A stretch of 64,000 nucleotides of DNA from Apium graveolens (GCF_009905375.1 NC_133653.1:58230673-58294672); one strand, 5' to 3'; positions 1 through 12,425 are shown, counted from the stretch's first letter. Translations and numbers: made by a program. Notes: generated by a model not told the origin, from the letters alone.

Positions 1-268
1 AGAACTTATGCAAAAGATATTCTACGCAACTTTCAAACGATCTATTTACGTTTAAATAAATGTTTTCTTATGAAAATTTTATTGGTGAAATGATTTCCAC
101 TTGTGTTTCTCCATAGGGCATCATTAATGCATTTTCCGAAATATATGACAAGTTCATTGAGATATAAATTGGTTCCTATCTTTCAACCATATTGGAGTTT
201 CGTAATTATTTTAGACCTTATTGGTCCGGTTTGAGTAAGCTTGATATTTTCTTCTTATTAATGGAAAG
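1..268 (+). other. 5' leader of the chromovirus
   Basis: This stretch precedes the first gag-like ATG at 269. It has no long reading frame. I see no primer binding site or LTR end in it, so the 5' LTR must lie further left. The earlier ATG at 192 opens a frame unlike gag and is not favoured. Confidence 0.45.
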
Positions 269-874
269 ATGCCCCCTAGGAAAAGAAGGGAAACACCCCC
301 AAGGAACTCAAGACAAACCTCTGAGGTGGAAGAGAGTGGAAACACTCAACCCCAACCAACTGATGATCAAGGTCAAAATCTAGAAGAAGGACATAATCAA
401 AATCAGAATCCACCCCCAGTTAATAATGACCCTACTGCTCTTCTACTTGCGTTTCTAATACAACAAACCCAGAATCCACCTGAACCTAGAAGGCTCTGAG
501 TAGAGCAAACTCATTCTACTGTAACCTTTAAATCCTTCAAATCCCTGAACCCACCTGAATTCAAGGGAACAACTGATCCCATAGAAGCTAGAATTTGGCT
601 CCGGGAAATTGAGAAAACCTTTGAGATTGTGGAAGTGAAAGAAGACAAGAAAACCATGTTTGCTGCATTTATGTTAAAAGGTGAAGCTACTTATTGGTGG
701 GAAGCTAAGAGAGCTATCGAAGATAACCCGGTAATTCCGTGGGAAAGATTTACTGCTTTATTCTTTAAAAAATATTTCCCCAAACACTTAGAACAACAAA
801 TGGAATTAAAGTTTTTGGAGCTGAAGCAAGGGAGCATGACTATCACGGAATATGAAAATAAGTTTTCAGAACTC
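269..874 (+). pseudogene. Chromovirus gag, N-terminal part
   Basis: Reading from the ATG at 269 gives a basic, Gln/Asn/Pro-rich start (MPPRKRR), as in Tekay Gag. A TGA at 497-499 breaks the frame, then the same protein continues with the Gag core, including the motifs PPEFKG, ATYWWE and KYFPKHL that mark the retrotransposon gag domain. The frame is cut at 874 by the insertion of a solo LTR and resumes after 2322. The protein would form the particle shell; this copy cannot. Confidence 0.8.
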
Positions 875-2317
875 TGTTAGGGCGGAAACACGCGCTAAAA
901 ATACACGCAAGTATACGCGTTCGCAAGTAATATAGAATACTTTCTAGTTCGTTCCCACAAAGACTCAGAGTAATTATTGTTTGATTAAACTCACGCACCA
1001 ACGTATGATTACTTCTCAATGTTAAGACACTAACACTTAGAATTGTTGACTAAATATTAACTACAATTAATTACTTAGTTTATCACTTAAATAACACTTT
1101 AATTAACAATATTAAAATACTCATGAGATAACAACTTCATTACTACTTCCTTCAGTAGTTATTGTCATTACCTTAGCATGTGACAGTGATGATATTAATC
1201 GAATAACACGAAACTGATAAAAGCCAACTTTCATTGTACTCATACCATTCTACCAAGCATCCACAACTAAGATAGAAGTTGAATAGGCATCAATTATGTT
1301 GAGTTCCTATATGTCTACAGAAATTGACAATATAATGATTTAAGCACAAGTTATTCCTTTTGATTACACAGGGAAAATAAAACTATTAGAGTTACCCACT
1401 AATCATGCACATCATACATGAACCTATGCTAGCATGGCAAGTTCCAAATCTCAAGATCCACCGTCGCTTCACAAGAGATTAACACTCTATCTTATATGTT
1501 CGCGACGTACATAAGACCAATATGCATAACCACTACTAGATATCATACAACCATCACACACTAAGGTATTAAACAATTAACTAAAGAATTCCATAGCAAA
1601 TCCATTACGACCCCATGATCACGATTAGCCCATAATAGCACTTATCGTCATCATGGGTTCATATGAAATCATGATAAACAATACAAGGAAATAATAACTA
1701 AACTAATTATATTAAATCAGAGTACATCACAAGAGTATTTAAGTTCAAAGTAAGAAAACTAGCATCCAACGTTACAAGGAAATAAGAATCACAAGAAAAT
1801 ATGCTTCCCCTTCGTTGCTGTGTGCTAAAACGGTCTTCTTCCTTATCTCCTACGCTCCTTGCTTAATACAACGATCCAACCTCATGGAAACGTCTCCAAA
1901 TCTACTTATATAATAGTCCCATAAAACTCAGATTACATAGAAGTGGAAGCCAAACAGAAGTAGAAGTCCTAAAATAATTTATCTTTTTTCCCGACCCTGC
2001 GCGGCCGCTCAACATAGCTGAGCGGGCGCTCAGTTTTCTGCGCGGCCGCTCAGCATAGCTGAGCGGGCGCTCAGGACCCTACTGGAAAAATCCTGAGTTT
2101 CCTCCGTTTCTTTGCCGTAATCTGCCCCTTTCTTTCCTCTCGCAATGTTGAACACATGCCAAGGCTTATTCTTGATGATTACTCCTCCGAAATGCAACTA
2201 ATACCCTGAAATGCATAAACACTAGAAAAACGCATCAAATACACAAAATACTTGATTTCAAGGCACCAATTTAAGCTATTTTAAGATGCTCTAAGTGGTA
2301 TAAAATGCCACTTATCG
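875..2317 (-). mobile_element. Solo LTR of an Athila-like gypsy family, inserted in gag
   Basis: The 1443-bp insert is flanked by the 5-bp duplication AACTC (870-874 and 2318-2322), and the chromovirus gag resumes after it. One end reads TGTTAGGG; the other reads CTTATCG, corresponding to CTTATCA in sister copies. Sisters are at 9755-10359, 27981-36275, 39532-41006 and 41186-42600. Orientation is minus because a sister at 41007 shows a polypurine tract next to the TGATAAGTG/TGTTAGTGG end. It contains no coding region. A G+C-rich duplicated dyad lies at about 1997-2075. The solo state implies recombination between two LTRs after insertion. Confidence 0.88.
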
Positions 2318-2897
2318 AACTCTCCAGTTTTGTACCCTACCATGTTGACACTGAAGAAAAGAGAACTAGGCGTTTTCAACTAGGTTTACGACCATAGATT
2401 CAGAATCGAGTTGCAGTACTCAAGATTTCTAACTATGCGACTTTGGTACACAAGGCTTCAATTGTAGAGAACGGGAACGATCTGTATCCCAAGGATAAGG
2501 GGGTATAAAGAGAAAGTTTTCGAATAATGCTGGGAATTTTGGAAGAAAGTTTGATGGAAATAAGAACAAGAAGCCATTTGTGAAAAGAGAGGATCGGAAG
2601 ATGGATAGACCAAGGCTTGGACATCAAGGTAATCAAGGAAACAAGGCCAACTTTAGGATTCCTCAAACTGTGAATCTACTTCAAGGAAGACCACCATTGT
2701 CAGATTGTAAAAATTATGGACAAAAGCATAGTGGATAATGCTACCAGGAGAACGTTACTTGCTATATATGCGGAAATAAAGGACATTATTCCAGCAATTG
2801 CAAGGACAAAGCCATCATTTGCCACAACTACCGAAGGAGAGGACACAACGCTCGCGAATGTCGTTAAAAGAGGAAGGAAAGTGAAGTAACTAGACTT
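2318..2897 (+). pseudogene. Chromovirus gag, C-terminal part with zinc knuckles
   Basis: After the second AACTC the reading continues with an R-x-F-x-x-G-L-R-P type Gag sequence near 2370-2395. At about 2758-2800 there is a canonical CCHC knuckle, CYICGNKGHYSSNC. A second knuckle at about 2820-2860 reads CHNYRRRGHNAREC, with the second Cys replaced by Tyr. Stops and frame changes are present, for example TAA near 2866 just after the second knuckle. Two tandem knuckles are usual in Tekay Gag and bind element RNA. Confidence 0.75.
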
Positions 2898-3410
2898 ATG
2901 GCACCACCAACCCAAGACAATCGCAATTCATGCAATGCCAACATCAAATCTACTGTGCGCACTTTCAATATGACCTTAAAGGATGTTATCACTGATAATG
3001 ATGTCATCGCAGGTACGCTCTTAGTAAATTCTGCAAATGCTTGTGTGTTAATCGACTCTGGTGCTACTAGATCTTTGATATCTGAGAATTTTGTGAATAA
3101 GTTGGGATTAGAATTAACATCGCTAGAGGAAGATATGATGGTAGAAATTGCAAATCAAGAAGTTATACCTATTACTTGACTATGCCCTAATTGTACGATA
3201 GAGATTCAAGGAAAGCCTTTTGTTATGGATATTATTCCTTTTAAACTAGGAGAATTTGATGTAATACTGGGAATGGATTGGTTGACGTGATACGATGCAC
3301 AGATCAATTGTAGGTTAAAGAAAGTTAGCTTAAAAAGTCTGGATAATAAGAAAGTAATTCTTCGTGGTCAGAAGCAAACCCGTAAATTTCTCACTATATT
3401 GTAAGCTAGA
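2898..3410 (+). pseudogene. Chromovirus aspartic protease
   Basis: The frame starting at 2898 contains VLIDSGATRSLIS near residues 51-63, the retropepsin active-site signature, followed by a flap-type region. A stop at 3177-3179 ends the open frame, and homologous sequence (GEFDVILGMDWL at about 3250-3285) continues past it to another stop. The enzyme would process the Gag-Pol polyprotein. The catalytic Asp is kept, but the domain is interrupted. Confidence 0.78.
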
Positions 3411-3413
3411 AGA

Positions 3414-4994
3414 ATGCTACGCCAAGGTTGCCAAGCATATCTCGCACATGTTATAGATACATTGAAGTCTATACCTAGGCTAAAAGAAATCCCTGTCGTA
3501 AAGGAATTTGAGGACGTATTTCTCGAAGACCTACCTGGATTACCACCTGATAGACAAATCGAGTTCACAATTGATCTCCCTCCAGGAAAGACACCTATCT
3601 CAAAAACTCCATATCAAATGGCCCCTGTAGAGATGAAGGAGTTGACTACGCAACTACAGGAATTGCTAGATAAAGGAGTGATTCGACCCAGTGTATCACC
3701 GTGGAGAGCACCAGTTTTATTTGTGAAAAAGAAAGATGGATCTATGAGATTATGCACAGATTATTGAGAAATAAATAAGCTTACCATCAAGAATAGATAC
3801 CCTCTACCCAGGATTGATGATCTATTCGACTAACTGAAAGGAGCTGCATGTTTCTTAAAGATTGATTTAAGATCTGGCTATCACTAGTTAAAGATTAAGC
3901 CCGATGATGTGCCAAAGACGGCGGTTAGGACAAGGTATGGACACTACGAGTTCTTAGTGATGCCATTTGGATTAACGAATACCCCTGCTGCTTTCATGGA
4001 TTTAATGAACCGAGTATTCAAGAAATATCTGGATAAGTTTGTGATAATTTTCATCGATGATATCTTGATTTATTCTAAGTCTCGCGAGGAACACGCAGAA
4101 CACCTTGGACTAGTACTGGAAACTATGAGGAAAGAAAAGCTATATGCAAAATTTTCAAAATGTGAGTTTTGGCTAGACCAAGTACAATTCTTAGGACATA
4201 TCGTCGGTAATGAAGGGATTTCAGTAGATCCTTCGAAGTTTGATGTTGTAGCAAATTATGAACGACCAAAGACGCCGACCAAAGTTAGAAGCTTTCTGGG
4301 ATTAGCCAGTTACTATCGGAGGTTCGTACAAGATTTCTCGAAGATAGCTACGCCTTTGACCCGACTCACACGGAAGAGTGAAAAATTTGAATGGACCTCA
4401 AAGTGCGAGGAGAGCTTCCAAGAGTTAAAGAAAAGATTGACTTTTGCCCCAGTGCTAACCTTACTAGACCACTCGGGAAATTTCGTGATCTATAGTGACG
4501 TATCTCTCAAGGGACTAGGTTGCGTATTAATGAAAAACGGAAACGTAATTCCCTACGCCTTAAGACCATTGAAGGATTATGAAACTAGGTATCCCACGCA
4601 TGATTTGGAGCTAGCAGCGATAGTTTGTGCGCTTAAAATTTGGAGACACTATTTGCATGGAGAAAGATGTGAAATCTATACAGATCATAAAAGCTTGAAA
4701 TATATATTTACCCAGAAGGAATTAAATATGAGGCAAAGGAGATGGTTAGAACTAATCAAGGATTATGACTGTACCATAAATTACCACTCTGGAAAAGCAA
4801 GTATGGTCGCAGACGCTTTAAGAAGAAAAGAAAGGTTAAAGATACTTGTGACTTCAGAGGAATTGATACGAGAAATTGAGAAAATGGAAATGGAGATAAA
4901 GATTCCAGTCCAAGAAAATGAAAGGAATTATGAGATACAAGTACAAACCCAAATAATGGAAAAGATTCGATGTTTTCAAAAAGGGATCATGTAA
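3414..4994 (+). pseudogene. Chromovirus reverse transcriptase and RNase H
   Basis: RT begins near 3500 and continues to about 4330. The fingers-region motif CTDY at 3755-3766 is followed by three in-frame stops at about 3765, 3832 and 3886, each in place of a codon one C-to-T change away (CGA, CAA, CAG). The frame from 3909 is then open for 361 codons, with [19 protein letters not shown] and the catalytic box FIDDILIYS at about 4050-4075, typical of chromoviruses. RNase H follows at about 4480-4820, with [10 protein letters not shown] where an active copy has DAS, then [10 protein letters not shown] and ADAL. A TAA at 4992-4994 separates it from integrase. Confidence 0.88.
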
Positions 4995-5009
4995 ACTAAT
5001 AGGGGCAAC

Positions 5010-6436
5010 TTGACGGGAGAAGAGATTTTAAGCGTAACAAATAACCAAGGAGTTCGAAGAGTTGCATCGAGGATTTGGATTCCCAATGTGTCAGAACTAA
5101 AGGAAGAGATTATGAACGATGCCCACAATTCAAGATACTCTATCCACCCTAGAAGCACAAAGATGTACCAAGACATAAAGAAAAATTTCTGGTGGCCTAA
5201 CATGAAAAGGGAAATTGTTGAATATATAGGTAAGTGTTTAACGTGTCAGAAAATAAAGGCGGAACATCAGAGACCCAATGGCCTGTTACAACCTTTAGAG
5301 ATTCCTGAATGGAAATGGGAACATATCACCATGGACTCTATACTCAGTTTTCCAATAACTAAGACTAACCATGACACCATTTGGGTTATAGTCGACCGAC
5401 TAAACAAATATGCACATTTTCTTCCAATAAATGAAAGATACACTATAGAAAAATTGGTTAATCTATATTTGAAAGAAGTCGTTATTAGACATGGAGTACC
5501 AGTATCAATTGTGTCAGATAGAGACGCGAGGTTCACCTCAAGATCTGGAAAAGTTTTCAGGAATATTTAGGCACGAAATTGAAAATGAGTACATCATATC
5601 ATCCCCAAATAGATGGACAGAGTGAAAGGACTATACAGACAATAAAAGATATGTTAAGAGCTTGTGTCTTAGATTTCAAAGGAAATTGGGATGATCACCT
5701 GGCATTGGTAGAATTTGCTTACAACAACAGTTATCATTCAAGCATATGAATGGATCCATTTGAGGCACTCTATGGTAGGAAATACAGATCTCCAATATGT
5801 TAGGAAGAAGTCGCTAAGATTCATACCCTGTCCATCTTCCAGACGTTTGGGAGAAAGAAAGATTTATGGACCTGAATTAGTTCAACAGACAACTCAATCT
5901 ATCAGAATTATAAAGAAAAGGTTAATAGCCGCCCATGATAGACAAAGAAAATACGCCGATTTAGGACGAAGATACAAAGAGTTTGAGGTTGGAGAAAAGT
6001 GTTGCTAAAGGTATCACCTAGGAAAGGAGGTATAAGATTTGGAAAGAAAGGGAAACTAAGTCCTAGATATATTGGTCTATTCGAGATTTTGAAGAAAGTA
6101 GGCACTGTATCTTACCAGTTAGCATTACCACCAGACCTTCGGAACATCCATGATGTATTTCACATATCTGTTCTAAAGGCTTACAATCCTGATAATCGTC
6201 ACGTACATGCCTACGAGCCAATTGAAGTTCAGTCGGATTTGACGTACGAAGAACAGCTTGTTCGAATTACGGATAGAAAGGTCCAGAAGCTGAGAAATAA
6301 GGAAATTAGCCTGGTTAAGGTGACATGGAGAAATCATTAGATCGAGGAAGCTACTTGGGAGTCTAAAGAGGATATGAGAAAAAGTTACCCCTCATTATTC
6401 TATGTATGCGCTGATTCCGAGGACGGAATCCTTTAA
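5010..6436 (+). pseudogene. Chromovirus integrase with C-terminal chromodomain
   Basis: The frame from 5010 shows the zinc-binding HHCC domain (H near 5130-5150, CLTCQK at about 5236-5255), then a catalytic core with MDSI, SDRDARF and, after a frameshift near 5560, the Glu in [12 protein letters not shown] at about 5617. Further stops and frame changes follow. The frame at 5999-6340 holds the GPY/F-like region, and at about 6265-6436 the chromodomain ([18 protein letters not shown], a stop at 6338-6340, then EEATWESKEDM). Chromodomains tether the pre-integration complex to modified histones. The protein ends next to the polypurine tract. Confidence 0.87.
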
Positions 6437-6446
6437 GGGGGGAGAA
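6435..6446 (+). promoter_or_regulatory. Polypurine tract of the chromovirus
   Basis: A run of purines, AAGGGGGGAGAA, lies directly before the LTR start TGTAATGCCC at 6447. This is the expected plus-strand priming site. Confidence 0.8.
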
Positions 6447-9400
6447 TGTAATGCCCGAAAAAATTTCAGAGATACTGTTGTTAATATATTCTATTTCGTT
6501 AGAGAAGGGATTTTTATTTTTCAGCTGCTTGGTATTATTATTGGGATCGACTAATAAATAATATTACTATTCCATTTATCGAGAATCTATTTTTTTAGCT
6601 TTATTATTCGCTATTTAAGAAAACTCGACTAACTATTTAACTCGTATAGTTAATTATATATTTGACTCGTGCTATTTAATAAATCGAATTAGTTGCTCAT
6701 TGTTCTAATTTTAGCTTTTGAAAATTTAAGTGTGTACAAATATATTTTATTTGTTTCCTCGAGTAGTAAATGATTTCTTTAAAATAATGAAAGAGTACTC
6801 TACTATTACTTTCAAGAAAAGAATAAAAGAAGAATTGATTGCTATATTTTTATAGGCAACTTTTGCCATTATTCTAATTTTTCTTAATTTTATTTTATTT
6901 GAATTATTCAAATTGTATAAAAAAGAAAGGAAATTTAAATTCTAATTTTCGAAAATTTTGCGGAAATTATTTCATAAAAATATTTCTTAAATATTTTGGG
7001 ATTCTAGAAATATTTTCTTAGAAAAGAGTATTTGATACTTCTTTAATTTACAATATTCCTATTCTATTAAATGAGTAAATAAGATTTAGTGACTAAATTA
7101 TAAATATTAATTAAAAAAAGAATTGTGTTTGTGTTTGTGGAGGAGGGGGCGGAACCACCACCGTGATGGTGGTTGTGATCGGCAAAAGCCGAGAGGAAGA
7201 AAGGAGAAGAGGGAGAGATAGGAGAGAAAGAGAGAAGAGAAAGAGGAGATAAAAGAGAGAGAGGCCGAGAGAGAGAGGAGGAGAGAAAGAGAGAAAGAGA
7301 GGTCGAGGGAGAGAGGGAGAGAAGAAGAGGCCGGGAGAGAGACGGAGAGAGAGAGAAGCCGAGAGAGAGGGAAAGAAAGAGAGGAGAGAGAGAGAGTTGT
7401 CGGAAGTTGACCGGAAAATGGGTTTGAATTATAAATTAGAAATTCTGACTTGGGGAAGTGATAGATCGGGCAATGGGTAGTAAGAATCGGTAATCAGAAT
7501 CATTTTTGAAGGTGGCCGGAATTTGGCCGGACCACCACCGGCCGGTGGCCGTCGCCGACAACCACCATGGTTGTTGGTGGCGAGGGAAGAGTGAGGAAGA
7601 AGGAGAAAAGGGGTAGGGGTAAAACAGTCTTTGATTAAATAATTGTTTGAGATAAAAATAAATGAATAAATGAATAGAAATAAAGTAAAATAAAAGGTGG
7701 GATTAAATGATTTAGTAGGTGATCGAAATAGATTGTGTAATTATTAGGGAACAATTAGTGGTGGATTAAAAAGATTTAATAACCCCCTTGGATTTATTAG
7801 TGGATTCTATCCTATTTTAAGAAATAAAAATTAGTTTTAGAATTTTAGTAAATTAGAATAAATAAAGGATTAACCATAATTCCATTTAGGGATAAAATGG
7901 AGTAGGAAGGACTTACATGATATTGATTAAAACTTTATTTACGATTATTTAAAAATGGGATCGACGCGCTAATATCAATACTTGAGAGAGTCACTACGTA
8001 ATAAACAAAGAGTAGTAAATATCGATTTGTGAGAACCCATTAATTAAATAAATCTTGTTGTTATCACTCATTTGACGCGTGAGTAATTATAAGTACCGAA
8101 GTAGAAATAAATCAGGGAGGTAATAATATTCATACCCTCTATCGCTAATTTAGATAGTATTATATGGAACTCAAGTTCCAAATTTATGAGTGATTATTAT
8201 TTAATAATTGAAGATTTTCTCTTCACCAAAAATCAATAGAATCTTTAATAAATATATTTGGAAGTGAGAACACCTTTGGAATTATTTGAGTATTTTCAAT
8301 TCCTAAGTAATTTCCGAGATAAATAATGTGAGTTAAGAATTTCTAGAAAATATATACTTAGAATATTTATACTAAAGTGATTTTGGATGTGATTTATTTA
8401 GAAAATACTTGAAGTGGAATTGTTTAACACGGAAAGGTGAATTTTCACTGCTACTATTGGAAACAAGGCAGGTTTTCTCTGCTCTATTCCTATTTATGAC
8501 TTATATGTCTTATTGATTAATATTGAATATTGTGAATTTAAATGTTGAAGACCTCATTTACGATTATTTCCTTGCACCGAGAATTCCAAATCTTAATTCC
8601 ATTGATGAATTCTTTACCTAAAATCCTGACTGTTTCGATCGTTCAGAACAGTTAACTCTTCCGTATCAGACAAACCCAAAAATATTTATAACTATCCAAA
8701 TCATTTTAAATCTGCATCGATTGTCAGTCAGTTTGATTAATTAAATTTCTTTAGATCTGAATTACCTTTTTATCAATTCATTAAACTCTTCCCAAATTTT
8801 GCGATTTGCAAATCAATTATTATTCATTTCTTTATTCGCGTACTAATTCTTTGGAATTATTCATTTGATGAAGACATACGAGAATCTCACTTGACATGGT
8901 TATTCTTATTATTCAAGATAACCCTTTTTAAATAGTCGTCGATATATCATTCATATCGATGTAACAATGATATTACAATTATGAGAACTGGTTACTTTTC
9001 AAAATCAGATTAAGTGATGAAATTCTGAATAGTGTGATGTGAAGATTGAATCGGGATATGTAAATCTATACTGGTCAATGTAGAATTTATTAACCACGGT
9101 ATCTATTATGTGACAAGTCCGATGTGTGGACATGTTATTCGGCTCAAATGTAGCCGAAGGTTAAGACGTTAACCCTTCTTTTATGCTAGCAAGTGTGTGA
9201 TTGGGCGTTCTTACGACAAGCCGTGATCGGTTGAGTGTAAGATTCATATGAGGACGGTATATTGTGATAGTTGATTGTATCATTGATGTACCGAGGATGG
9301 AAATGACAAGTTATTCTTAAATTCTATGGCACTGTGCTAGATAAGAGCTTCCTTGATAATACCGTGATGTGTTGATATATGTTCTTGCTTTGAAATATTA

Positions 9401-9755
9401 TTGCTCTTGGCACTTATTATTACCAGCAAATTGAATTCTGTTGAATCATTTCTACTTGTTGAGCACCTAGTTGCTCACTCTTGCTATACTTGTATTCATC
9501 CAAAACAGTGAAGAATGAAGAGGGTAGAGCATCTGATTATCCAAGACAGAGGGAAGGGAAGGAACATGCTCGCGATGACAGCCTCTAAAAGATTGCTATA
9601 TATTATCTATATTATGTTATAATGTTTAGCTATGAACTAGGCTTGTAGTAGGTTCATGTGGTTCATGTAATAATCAGATTGTGAAGGAGACTCAATCTTG
9701 GAACTGTGGAATGGTGTTCACTATAAATGTCATATTTTGTTATGTTTGTACTAGG
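6447..9755 (+). repeat. 3' LTR of the chromovirus (right end approximate)
   Basis: It starts with TG at 6447 directly after the polypurine tract. It is about 3.3 kb, AT-rich, without long reading frames, and carries a G+C-rich patch at 7127-7200 and 7505-7580 and a long GA tract between them. The sequence at about 9450-9720 still looks LTR-like. No second LTR is in the window, so the 3' boundary rests only on where the neighbouring Athila-like LTR fragment begins. Confidence 0.6.
7187..7400 (+). repeat. GA-rich purine tract inside the LTR
   Basis: About 210 bp consist almost only of A and G on the + strand, mostly GAGA and GGAGA runs, interrupted a few times by GGCCG, GGTCG or AGCCGAG. It lies about 740 bp into the LTR. 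Confidence 0.85.
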
Positions 9756-10359
9756 GTTCAAAGACAAATCGAAAGCAAGCTTCCAAAGTATCAACTATAT
9801 TGAAGAATACGAAAGTCTTCTTCTCTGTAGCCGTCTTGTGCTCTCTTGGTCTTCTTTTTGCTCTCCCCTGGTCTCCTTGTTCTTAAAAACGTCTTATTTA
9901 GGGTATATATAGGCTTCATGATCGAACTGGGCTTCCAAATCTCCAAAACAGATTCGGATCAGGAATCTGGCTGAACGGACCTGTGCGGCCGCTCGGAGCG
10001 GGCGCGTACTGTTTCTAGAAGTCTGGAGCGGCCGCCCCGTAATCCGGCGCGGGCGCACCGTGCTACTGGATTTTGGCTCTTTTTCTTGTTTTGACGGAAA
10101 ATTGATTTTTGTTCATCCGATTTCGACGATCCAATAGTCCACGGGAAGCTAACAAGATCCTCCATAATTTGGGAATGGCCTTGACTTCAGACTCTTGGCT
10201 CTTTTCAGCATATATTCAGTAAAAGCTCCATTCTTCCTCCAACTAGTGCCTGAGATGCAAAAACACAAAAACACATCAAAAGTACCAACAACTTGAGTCC
10301 AAAACACCAATTTAAGCTTGTAATGAAGCGTTCCAAGTAGATATAAAGTCCACTTATCA
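9755..10359 (-). mobile_element. Truncated Athila-like LTR
   Basis: The right end CACTTATCA at 10351-10359 and the A-rich stretch before it (ACACAAAAACACATCAAAAG type) match the right halves of the LTRs ending at 2317, 36275 and 41006. The G+C-rich dyad is present at about 9980-10065. The left half of the LTR (TGTTAGGG end) is missing, so the copy is truncated where it meets the chromovirus LTR. I found no target duplication. Confidence 0.7.
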
Positions 10360-12425
10360 CCTTGCAGAGCTTTACAACAGTTATTTATTGACCTTGAACC
10401 GACTTGGATGTTCGGGTTTATCGCCTAACTATTAGACCATCCTGGATTCGACTTCAACACTCAGGCCCTTCGATTGGAACCTTGCTGAGCTGGTCGACTG
10501 ATCACTAGGCTATCTTTAGTCCGACGTCAACTCTTGGGTCCTCAGACTAGAACCTACAGAGTTGCAATACCCTATGTTAGATGACTAGTTATGCTTGATA
10601 TATCTTCGCTATCAATTCTACGCAAACGATATCATATCCCGACTCGTATAATACAAATTATTATAATACACATAACAACTAGGGTTAACATACTCAAGAC
10701 TCGATTCGATAATAATTTCAGAAATACATATATCCTTCGCTTCAGAAAATAGGGTTGTCACGTACTTTAAAATATATTTTATTCCAACACGCAAGTAATT
10801 TTCATAAAATACTTATTATTATATAAGTATATACGTTCGACTAGTAATTCCGATAATCACAGGATATGTCCCCGTAATTTCAAATTTAATTTCCCGAAAA
10901 TCGGGCAACATCTCCTCTGTTTATCAGCCTACCTGTCGAAACATAATCGACGTCATCAACCCAACAATCACAATCAATCAATTATACCCGACTATTTATG
11001 CTTCAAAAATAATTATACGAATTAAATATTAAATAATATTTTTTAATTATAGGACTCAGAAATATTCATCACCGTCCACCGTCGGCTTGCCGAAGCTCAT
11101 CATCGACGGCGGCAAAATTCGTGGGTACCCGATTAATTCGGGTTTCCGAAACGAATTTCACCAATTATCTTTTATAATTTCCCGCATGAAATCCATTTAT
11201 ATCACAGAATTAATCAAATAATTTCTTTGCAGAGAATAAAAATTTAAATTAATAATCACATAACCAGAAATACCATACACAGCTGAAACAGCAACGTCAT
11301 GACACAACCACACGCGCCACACACCACTACGCTCACACACACTTACACACACACACAAAGAAAATGCACACACATACGCATTAACAAAGAGCACACACAG
11401 TATATATACATATATATATATATGCACAAATAGGGACAAAATACTGTAGCGACCGGAAAGTACCAGGGTACGGCGGGAAATTATCGGAACAAGGGCGACT
11501 AAATCGGGTAATAGGGAGAGAGAATCAGGGAAACAGAGGGGGATGAGGGAATCGAGGGAGATGGAACAGAGGGAGAATAGAGAAAACAACAAAGATAGAA
11601 GAGAAGAGAGAGCGAGACTAGATATCGAGAAGGGGAGAGGTGAGGTGAGATACAGGGCTGAGTCCGTGTGTGTGTTTGTATATATATATTTTTAACCAAA
11701 CTGCAGCCAACACGTAGCAATATAAGAGCTGAAAATCAACCACGTGTCCTGAATTCCCAATTGCAGGCCTGATTTGTCCCGAAATTTGTAATTTATCGAA
11801 TCAAGATGCGTGCAAATAAAATTCAAACAATTAAAAAAATAATTCTAAAATTCTCGGAATATTTGAAAACTATTAAAGTAAATTTTCTATAATTTTTAAA
11901 CCATTTTTTAATCAAAACTTACACCCTCATTTAATGATTTAAAGAACAAACGTGCGGGTGGATTTAATCCGAAAATTTTTCGAAATTATTTTATAAAATT
12001 CTCAAAATATTCCAAACTTAATAAATTATGAGTTTCAGAATTTTTGAAGTATTCTGGAATTAAATACTAAATTTACACATAAACGTTATCAGAAAATCAT
12101 TTAAGGCTAAATAATTATTGAAATATTGATTTCTAAATTTTATAAATTCCCAAAATTAATTATTGAAATTATTAAACCATAAAAAGTGTTTTAGATACAA
12201 TCCAAATATTTATGATAATAAATCTTCAATAAAACCACTCTTAAAAGCAAAATAAAAACAATACAGCTCAATAATTAATGATACAAATATTCCATATACA
12301 CCAATATTCACACACAAATAATAATAAGATAACTCACAGCTGACATAACCAATACACATATTTTATTTACTTAATTATTCAATAATTACGTATTTAAATA
12401 ATATAAAAATATACGAGTCGTTATA
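10360..12425 (-). repeat. LTR-like non-coding region, probable gypsy LTR in minus orientation
   Basis: There is no coding region. At the right end the minus strand reads TATAACGACTCG, resembling the TGTAA-start of the other long gypsy LTRs here with one G-to-A change. A G+C-rich patch at about 11070-11130, simple repeats and a GA-rich tract at about 11505-11645 mirror the composition of the 6447 and 12681 LTRs. I found no matching left end or target duplication, so the call rests on composition. Confidence 0.35.
11334..11425. repeat. CA and TA microsatellites
   Basis: Runs of CACACA at about 11334-11400 are followed by TATATA at about 11401-11422. The minus-strand frames over this area are products of the simple repeats. 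Confidence 0.8.

Larger units (their letters stand above)
1..9755 (+). mobile_element. Decayed Ty3/gypsy chromovirus, Tekay-like, 5' end outside window
   Basis: Domains occur in the order gag, zinc knuckles, protease, RT, RNase H, integrase, chromodomain, polypurine tract and long LTR, which is the chromovirus arrangement. The C-terminal chromodomain next to a purine tract and a multi-kilobase LTR beginning TGTAATGCCC point to the Tekay/Del clade; clade assignment is inference from domain order and LTR style. The 5' LTR and primer binding site lie left of the window. The element is dead: stops and frameshifts occur in all domains, and gag is split by a solo LTR at 875-2317. The right end of the 3' LTR is uncertain because it abuts another LTR fragment. 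Confidence 0.85.

Noticed and set aside
9959..10165. A 68-codon minus-strand frame rich in Arg
   Set aside because: It covers the G+C-rich dyad of the truncated Athila-like LTR; Arg richness comes from the GCGC content.
11197..11720. Open frames on the minus strand of 131 and 73 codons
   Set aside because: They are generated by CA/TA microsatellites and GA-rich sequence, with low-complexity translations and no domain.
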